Origin: a virus
Length of the DNA stretch: 49,873 bases
Reading direction: 5' to 3' (one strand)
IMG/VR virus record: IMGVR_UViG_3300031669_000044
Location: 1-49,873 of that record
The position numbers and the translations under genes were made by a program. This document shows, one piece after another, positions 45,561-49,873 of the stretch (position 1 is its first letter; each line of letters opens with the position of its first letter). The notes beneath the pieces were generated by a model, which worked only from the letters and a program-made list of their open reading frames with translations, made no database searches and was not told the DNA's origin.

Positions 45561-46619
45561 ATGGAAGCACCGGATCTTTCAAATCTCACGCTGAAAAAAC
45601 TCTCTGATGTGGTCAAACAACGTAACGCACGTCTGATCACGCACAAGCTGCCGACCTGGATGCGGAACTACCGCGAGAACGCAATGGTATTCGAGGCAGT
45701 AAAGGGCAACGTCCCGAACTCCCCGCATCTGAACATGAATCTGTTCGATGCATTCGAAGAGCGATTCAAGGGCCGGGATATCCTCGTGATTGGCTCAGGC
45801 CCGTCGCTGAACCATGCACTTACCCGGTTGCATCGAATCAAGCGACATGAATATGTCGTGTTTGCCTCGCCGACAAACGTGAGCGCATTAAAAGCGTTCG
45901 GATTCGAACCCGATTTCATCATGGTTTCTGATACTTCGCCGGTTCAGCGTAGCTTCCTTGATCTTGCCCCATGTACCGCACCGATCTTCATCAGCCCGAT
46001 GACATCGGTGGATGTGATGATGTTCCCCGGACCGACCAAGTATTTGTTCCTGCAATATCTTCAGGACGAAAAAGGCGGGGTCCAGCACTGGTGGAACTTC
46101 GTGTCCGCGGCCATGTTCCCGGAGATCCCTGAGTTTCTGGTTCAGGCCGGATGCGTGACCAATCAGATCCTCATCCTGATCAATGCGGCCATAAACAAAG
46201 GCTTGCTCAACCCGAAAAGAATTATCCTTCTTGGCGCCGATTACTCGTTCCCCGAGAAAACGTCATTCCGCGTTCGCAAGTACAAGATGACTGTACCGCC
46301 GAGCGGGCGTGCCACCTATCAGCGGATTAAGGACGACAGCCAAAACGTGCTTCCAGATTCCGCAACGCTCCTGAAGATCAACAACATTCTCACCAACATC
46401 CAGATGGCCCACTACAAGGTATCACTGATGATTCTCTGGAAGGAACTCAAGCTGCCGCTGTTTCGCTCCTTCGACCACGGTATCCTTTCGGAAATCCCCT
46501 ACATCGAGGACCGAAACTTCATTATGGGGAACCTTCCTGAGCCATACGATCCGGAATACGCTGTCGAGCAGGTCCGTGGCTACTTCGCAAGCGAAGACAT
46601 CAAGGAGCATGTGAAATAA
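45561..46619 (+). CDS. DUF115 / MptE-like Rossmann protein
   Basis: The protein has 352 residues; the start at 45561 with AAAAGGAG is preferred over a longer frame that covers the previous gene. GSGPSLNHAL (about residues 78-87) and VFASPTNVSALKAFGFEPDFIMVSDTSP match the DUF115 family (6-hydroxymethylpterin pyrophosphokinase MptE-like, also called Maf flagellin glycosyltransferases). ILLGADYSF near residue 225 is the second typical motif. In bacteria such proteins transfer nonulosonic acids or act in pterin synthesis. In a phage it could modify a glycan, a nucleotide or a virion protein; the substrate cannot be deduced. Confidence 0.78.
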   Translation: MEAPDLSNLTLKKLSDVVKQRNARLITHKLPTWMRNYRENAMVFEAVKGNVPNSPHLNMNLFDAFEERFKGRDILVIGSGPSLNHALTRLHRIKRHEYVVFASPTNVSALKAFGFEPDFIMVSDTSPVQRSFLDLAPCTAPIFISPMTSVDVMMFPGPTKYLFLQYLQDEKGGVQHWWNFVSAAMFPEIPEFLVQAGCVTNQILILINAAINKGLLNPKRIILLGADYSFPEKTSFRVRKYKMTVPPSGRATYQRIKDDSQNVLPDSATLLKINNILTNIQMAHYKVSLMILWKELKLPLFRSFDHGILSEIPYIEDRNFIMGNLPEPYDPEYAVEQVRGYFASEDIKEHVK

Positions 46620-46656
46620 ACAAGCTTCTTTATAAACCCCGTAATAGGAGGAACCT

Positions 46657-47025
46657 ATGCAGATCGCAACAGAATCTATCATCCTTGGCCTGATTCTGAT
46701 CGTAATCGTTCTTTCGGTTATGTGGCTGGCGCGCAAGATGCGCCACCTGGTCACCCGGATGGAAGCTCGATGGGAGCGAGAAAAGAAAATGAAGATGAAC
46801 CATTTCGAATATGGCTATTTTGTGTCGATTACCGAGTTCGGGCGTCGATATGTAATCAGCCCTGAAGTCTTCGGACCGCGTATTCTCGACACTCAAGATA
46901 CCTCGATGGGCGCAGCAGGTTCTCCAATGAGTACAGCTGATGTGTGCTCGCGACTGAACGCGCACTACGAGATGGTCCGGATTCTCCAAGCGCAGCAAGT
47001 CCGCACGATACCGGGGAATGGCTGA
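46657..47025 (+). CDS. Membrane-anchored small protein (122 aa)
   Basis: ATAGGAGG lies upstream. An N-terminal TM helix (SIILGLILIVIVLSVMWLA) is followed by a basic coiled part (RKMRHLVTRMEARWEREKKMKM) and a small globular region. The stop overlaps the helicase start by 8 bases (ATGGCTGA). Function unknown. Confidence 0.68.
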   Translation: MQIATESIILGLILIVIVLSVMWLARKMRHLVTRMEARWEREKKMKMNHFEYGYFVSITEFGRRYVISPEVFGPRILDTQDTSMGAAGSPMSTADVCSRLNAHYEMVRILQAQQVRTIPGNG

Positions 47026-48343
47026 TATGGTAGAAACAAGTTCGCTCGTCATCACCGAGGAGTTCCAGGCCGCGCTTGACCTGATGGAAAACAGCAATGC
47101 ATCCCTGTTTCTCACCGGCAAGGCGGGTACTGGGAAGAGTACGTTAATTGATCTGTTCAAAGAGCGCACAAAGAAAAATGTGGTCACCCTTGCTCCTACC
47201 GGGGTCGCAGCGCTCAACGTCGAAGGGGTTACGCTGCATAGCTTCTTCCGGCTGCCGATCGGCACAATTGATATTGCTCGGCTCACCTACTCGATGGACC
47301 CGCGACTGGTTCTCGAAGCTGATACGTTCATTATCGATGAGATTTCCATGGTACGTGCCGATGTGATGGACGCGGTTGATACGATCATGCGCTTCTTCAC
47401 TCGATCAAAGGTGCCCTTCGGGGGAAAGCAGATGATCTTTGTCGGCGACTGCTACCAGCTTCCTCCGGTCATTGAGCGAGACACCGTGGCGCTTTCTTTC
47501 CTTATGAGCAATTACGACACTCACTTTTGGTTCGGGGCACCGGCTGTTGCGAACAACAAGTTCGATCTGAAATACCTTGAACTGACTCATATTTTTCGGC
47601 AGGACGACGAGAAGTTCATCCGGATTCTGAACGCGGTTCGGGAAAACGATCAGGCTTCAAAGGCCCTCCGGTCGTTATCTCGGCGCGTAGTGGATGAAGC
47701 GAACTATCCGAAAGAAGCGATCTATCTTGCTGCCACAAACGCGGTGGTTGATCGAATCAACAATAGCAGGCTTGCCGCACTGCCGGGTGCCGCATTCGAG
47801 TTCTCCCCGAGGCGCACAGGGATATTTCCAGCGTCTATGTCACCCACCGATGAGCCGCTTGTACTGAAGATCGGTGCCCAGGTCATGTGCTTGATCAATA
47901 ACGCTGGAGAAGGCTACGTGAACGGGCATATCGGAACAGTTGTTCGAATCGATCAGGTCGCCCAAGCGATCGAGATTGAATTGCAGGACTCAAGCGCGCA
48001 TGTGAAGATCGGACGCTATACATGGAAGAACTATCGATACGGCGTGGTGAAGGACGCTGGAGGATCTTCCCGACTGAATAAATCTGCTGTTGGAACCTAC
48101 CAGCAGTTCCCGTTGCGTCTCGCCTGGGCGATCACCATTCATAAAGCTCAAGGGAAAACATTCGAGCGTGCGATCATTGATCTTGGCCGGGGTGCATTTG
48201 ATGCCGGGCAAACCTACGTAGCACTTTCCCGATTGCGCAGCATGGAAGGATTGTTCCTTACGCGATCTCTGCGCCCTTCGGATGTTTCGGTTCACGAGGA
48301 AGTCCGGGAGTTTCTGGTTAAGATGATCGCGTGCCGGATCTGA
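47018..48343 (+). CDS. Pif1/RecD2-like superfamily 1 DNA helicase
   Basis: The protein has 441 residues. Motif I is GKAGTGKST (about 34-42), motif Ia APTGVAALNVEGVTLHSFF, motif II IIDEISM, motif III FVGDCYQLPPV, and the C-terminal motifs V/VI include WAITIHKAQGKTF and QTYVALSRLRSMEGL. Together these define the Pif1 family (5'-3' helicase, like T4 Dda in phages). Likely roles are remodelling forks and stimulating recombination-dependent replication. A second in-frame ATG at 47027 is a possible start. Confidence 0.9.
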   Translation: MADMVETSSLVITEEFQAALDLMENSNASLFLTGKAGTGKSTLIDLFKERTKKNVVTLAPTGVAALNVEGVTLHSFFRLPIGTIDIARLTYSMDPRLVLEADTFIIDEISMVRADVMDAVDTIMRFFTRSKVPFGGKQMIFVGDCYQLPPVIERDTVALSFLMSNYDTHFWFGAPAVANNKFDLKYLELTHIFRQDDEKFIRILNAVRENDQASKALRSLSRRVVDEANYPKEAIYLAATNAVVDRINNSRLAALPGAAFEFSPRRTGIFPASMSPTDEPLVLKIGAQVMCLINNAGEGYVNGHIGTVVRIDQVAQAIEIELQDSSAHVKIGRYTWKNYRYGVVKDAGGSSRLNKSAVGTYQQFPLRLAWAITIHKAQGKTFERAIIDLGRGAFDAGQTYVALSRLRSMEGLFLTRSLRPSDVSVHEEVREFLVKMIACRI

Positions 48344-48344
48344 G

Positions 48345-48362
48345 CAATATGGTTTCATATTG
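48345..48362 (+). promoter_or_regulatory. Hairpin after the helicase gene
   Basis: CAATATG-GTTT-CATATTG is a perfect 7-bp stem just after the helicase stop. No T-run follows, so termination is doubtful. A second stem GATAA/TTATC (48411-48426) lies ahead of the next gene. Confidence 0.45.
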
Positions 48363-48376
48363 AATGGAGGATGGAG

Positions 48377-48415
48377 ATGGGTGAAGTAAAACGGTGCGCA
48401 CCACGCATCCGATAA
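48377..48415 (+). CDS. Twelve-codon mini ORF in a leader
   Basis: GGAGG lies 6 bases before the ATG at 48377. The frame encodes MGEVKRCAPRIR and stops in the stem of a small hairpin. It could be a leader peptide controlling the gene at 48452, but chance is possible. Confidence 0.3.
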   Translation: MGEVKRCAPRIR

Positions 48416-48451
48416 CTTTGCTTATCACGTAAAAAGGAGAACTATCTAACC

Positions 48452-48739
48452 ATGTTTTGCGAACTGTGCGGTGACTGGATGCAGACTGAAACTTACTCAG
48501 TGTTTAACCAGGAACTCTTTTTGCTCTGCCCGCGGTGTGCCGCGGATATCAACGCCATACGCGGTTACGACAGGTTCCCCCGAGTAGCACAACCTTATGG
48601 AGCACAACAAGCTCAAGCACAGGCTCAATCGCAGATGGCTGCAATGCAGCAGTCTCCGAATCCGATGATGGGAAACTCTGGTGGGATGTATGGAAGACTG
48701 ATCGAAGATATTTTTTTCAATCCGTTTCGAAACCGGTAA
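48452..48739 (+). CDS. Small zinc protein with Gln-rich tail (95 aa)
   Basis: AAAAGGAG lies upstream. CELC (3-6) and CPRC (about 28-31) make one zinc site. A Gln/Ala-rich stretch follows (AQQAQAQAQSQMAAMQQ), then RLIEDIFFNPF. Possibly an adaptor protein. Unknown role. Confidence 0.68.
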   Translation: MFCELCGDWMQTETYSVFNQELFLLCPRCAADINAIRGYDRFPRVAQPYGAQQAQAQAQSQMAAMQQSPNPMMGNSGGMYGRLIEDIFFNPFRNR

Positions 48740-48751
48740 TTGGAGGTCGTT

Positions 48752-48775
48752 ATGAAGCATGGAGAAAAAGAATGA
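48752..48775 (+). CDS. Seven-codon mini-cistron
   Basis: GGAGG precedes an ATG at 48752 with a 7-residue frame (MKHGEKE) whose TGA overlaps the ATG of the next gene at 48772. It also contains the GGAG used by that gene. The layout matches the mini-cistron at 42509. Confidence 0.4.
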   Translation: MKHGEKE

Positions 48776-49125
48776 TTAGAATATTCATTACCGTACCGGA
48801 ACTCATACTTGCTCTGGCCGTTTTTGGAAGCATTCTTGCTGCCGTTCTTTTCAGTGTGATCTACGCACTGCGCAAGGATCTGCATAGCCGGGCAGAACCT
48901 GTGACACAAGCTAAGTTGATTAGAACCGAAACTGAACTGCGCGTAGCCAAGGAGCGCATTCAGGAGCTGCTACAAAAAAACGCGGATCTTCGCGCGGTGT
49001 TCGAACAAATCGATATCTATGACCGCCGCGAGGCTGACAAGCTGTACCAAGCAAACGAGTATCGCCAGCTTCGTCAGGGCCTCGCGCGCTCAGCAAAGCT
49101 CGTTGATGTAGAGGTGAAAGAATGA
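48772..49125 (+). CDS. Membrane-anchored coiled-coil protein (117 aa)
   Basis: Starts in the ATGA of the mini-cistron. A TM helix (VPELILALAVFGSILAAVLFSVIYAL) is followed by about 70 residues of coiled coil (TETELRVAKERIQELLQKNADL). Layout is that of an i-spanin or a membrane-tethered organiser. The next gene is coupled by ATGA. Confidence 0.68.
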   Translation: MIRIFITVPELILALAVFGSILAAVLFSVIYALRKDLHSRAEPVTQAKLIRTETELRVAKERIQELLQKNADLRAVFEQIDIYDRREADKLYQANEYRQLRQGLARSAKLVDVEVKE

Positions 49126-49541
49126 GCGACAAATTGAGAAAGCTGCGTGCTGAGGCTCAGGCCACCATTGCGCGGATCGACAAAGCACTTGCGGACTTGA
49201 CCGAGAAACCAACGCCTAAACGCCCATTCCGACGCGGCGAGCCGGTGATAACGTGGGATGACGAGAAGTATAAGTTCGTGGGTTTTTTCGTTAAGCACGC
49301 GGACGGTGGATTCGTAGTAAGCGGAAATCCGGATCTGTTCTATTCGCTGACGATGAAGTGGCGTCACTGCGAGCACCTTCCTCCGTTTATCGACTGGGAT
49401 TTGATCGATGAATACTACGGGTGGGTGGCAGAGTGTGATTCGGGAGTGGTTGCTGCTTGGAGAGCACTGCCGGAGGTTGGTAGTAAAGGCCACTACGGCA
49501 CCATCGTCGCCGTTCACAAGCGACCGGAGAAAACCAAATGA
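49122..49541 (+). CDS. Early protein, unknown (139 aa)
   Basis: Starts in ATGA overlap. An N-terminal helix (RKLRAEAQATIARIDKALADL) precedes a beta-rich domain with aromatic residues (EPVITWDDEKYKFVGFFVKH; WRHCEHLPPFIDWD). No family recognised. Confidence 0.65.
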   Translation: MSDKLRKLRAEAQATIARIDKALADLTEKPTPKRPFRRGEPVITWDDEKYKFVGFFVKHADGGFVVSGNPDLFYSLTMKWRHCEHLPPFIDWDLIDEYYGWVAECDSGVVAAWRALPEVGSKGHYGTIVAVHKRPEKTK

Positions 49542-49873
49542 CAATACGCGCAATGATTGATGCGATGCTTGCGGGCAAAACGCTCATTCGCCCGACCGGA
49601 GCGACTGCCTATTATGATCCAGATGACGCAGATTGCGGACCGTGGGTTTACGTAGGTGGGGTAAAGGCACGTATAGGCGTTGCATGGTACTGCAACGATT
49701 GGTCAATCAAGCAAGAGCCCGCGAAGCGATTCATGACACGCGAAGAGGCTATGGGATTTTGCCTGTACACGCCCGGAATTGTTGTGCGCATAAATGTTGG
49801 AGTGTGGTCACTCCCGAGGGCCTTTGATTTTAGCGCGCGTATAGATCACTACGACTGGGCGATCATGGACATC
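49538..49873 (+). CDS. N-terminal part of an unknown phage protein (cut by window edge)
   Basis: Starts in ATGA overlap and remains open for 112 codons to the right edge. It has LAGKTLIRPTG, CGPWVYVGG, a WYCNDWSIKQEP segment and MTREEAMGF, a layout common in small phage proteins of unknown role. If the window were circular, the frame would read into position 1 and stop after six more codons. Confidence 0.7.
   Translation, partial: MTIRAMIDAMLAGKTLIRPTGATAYYDPDDADCGPWVYVGGVKARIGVAWYCNDWSIKQEPAKRFMTREEAMGFCLYTPGIVVRINVGVWSLPRAFDFSARIDHYDWAIMDI

Noticed and set aside
1-49873. Temperate lifestyle
   Set aside because: No integrase, excisionase, repressor pair or attachment site was recognised in the window; absence is limited to what the window shows.

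Overview
This window looks like most or all of the genome of a lytic tailed bacteriophage (Caudoviricetes) of about 50 kb. The order of capsid and tail genes suggests podovirus morphology: there is a terminase, portal, scaffold, HK97-fold capsid protein, adaptor and large tail-nozzle-like protein, followed by a GNAT-like protein and three internal-virion-type proteins (one of 1714 residues). No tape measure, tail tube or sheath gene was found. No integrase, repressor or phage RNA polymerase was recognised. The clearest promoters are bacterial sigma70-type, so transcription probably uses the host RNA polymerase. The host cannot be named from the sequence.

Layout. (1) Positions 1-12.6 kb, rightward: a tightly overlapping operon for DNA metabolism. 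It holds a Cas4/RecB-like PD-(D/E)XK nuclease, a Sak4-like ATPase, an SSB-like protein, a uracil-DNA-glycosylase/DNA polymerase I fusion and a DUF3987-like helicase, plus an HTH protein, a C39-like cysteine peptidase, small membrane proteins and many small unknowns. (2) Positions 12.6-35.4 kb, leftward: the virion genes, read from terminase (right end) to internal virion proteins (left end). (3) Positions 35.6-49.9 kb, rightward: early or accessory genes. These include a 617-bp AT-rich non-coding block with iteron-like repeats (candidate origin), two sigma70 promoters of the same design, a C5-methyltransferase-like protein, an Acb2-like anti-CBASS cyclic-nucleotide sponge, a cluster of irregular tRNA-like genes, a DUF115/MptE-like protein and a Pif1-type helicase. 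If the molecule is circular or circularly permuted, regions 3 and 1 form one continuous rightward early unit. Transcription would then diverge at about 35.5 kb and converge at about 12.58 kb.

How the parts fit. The nuclease, Sak4-like ATPase and SSB-like protein form a recombination set. The polymerase, DUF3987-like helicase and Pif1-like helicase form the replication set. The structural block is a standard head-to-tail assembly line. No canonical endolysin is visible; the C39-like peptidase followed by a 46-residue membrane protein is the best substitute. The promoter at 43.7 kb drives a structured leader, a 20-codon ORF, a tRNA-like gene and the Acb2-like gene.

The least explained parts are the tRNA-like cluster (43.88-45.02 kb), with enlarged D loops and repeated hairpins, and a recurring leader hairpin with a C-GTT-G apical loop found at four sites upstream of ribosome binding sites.
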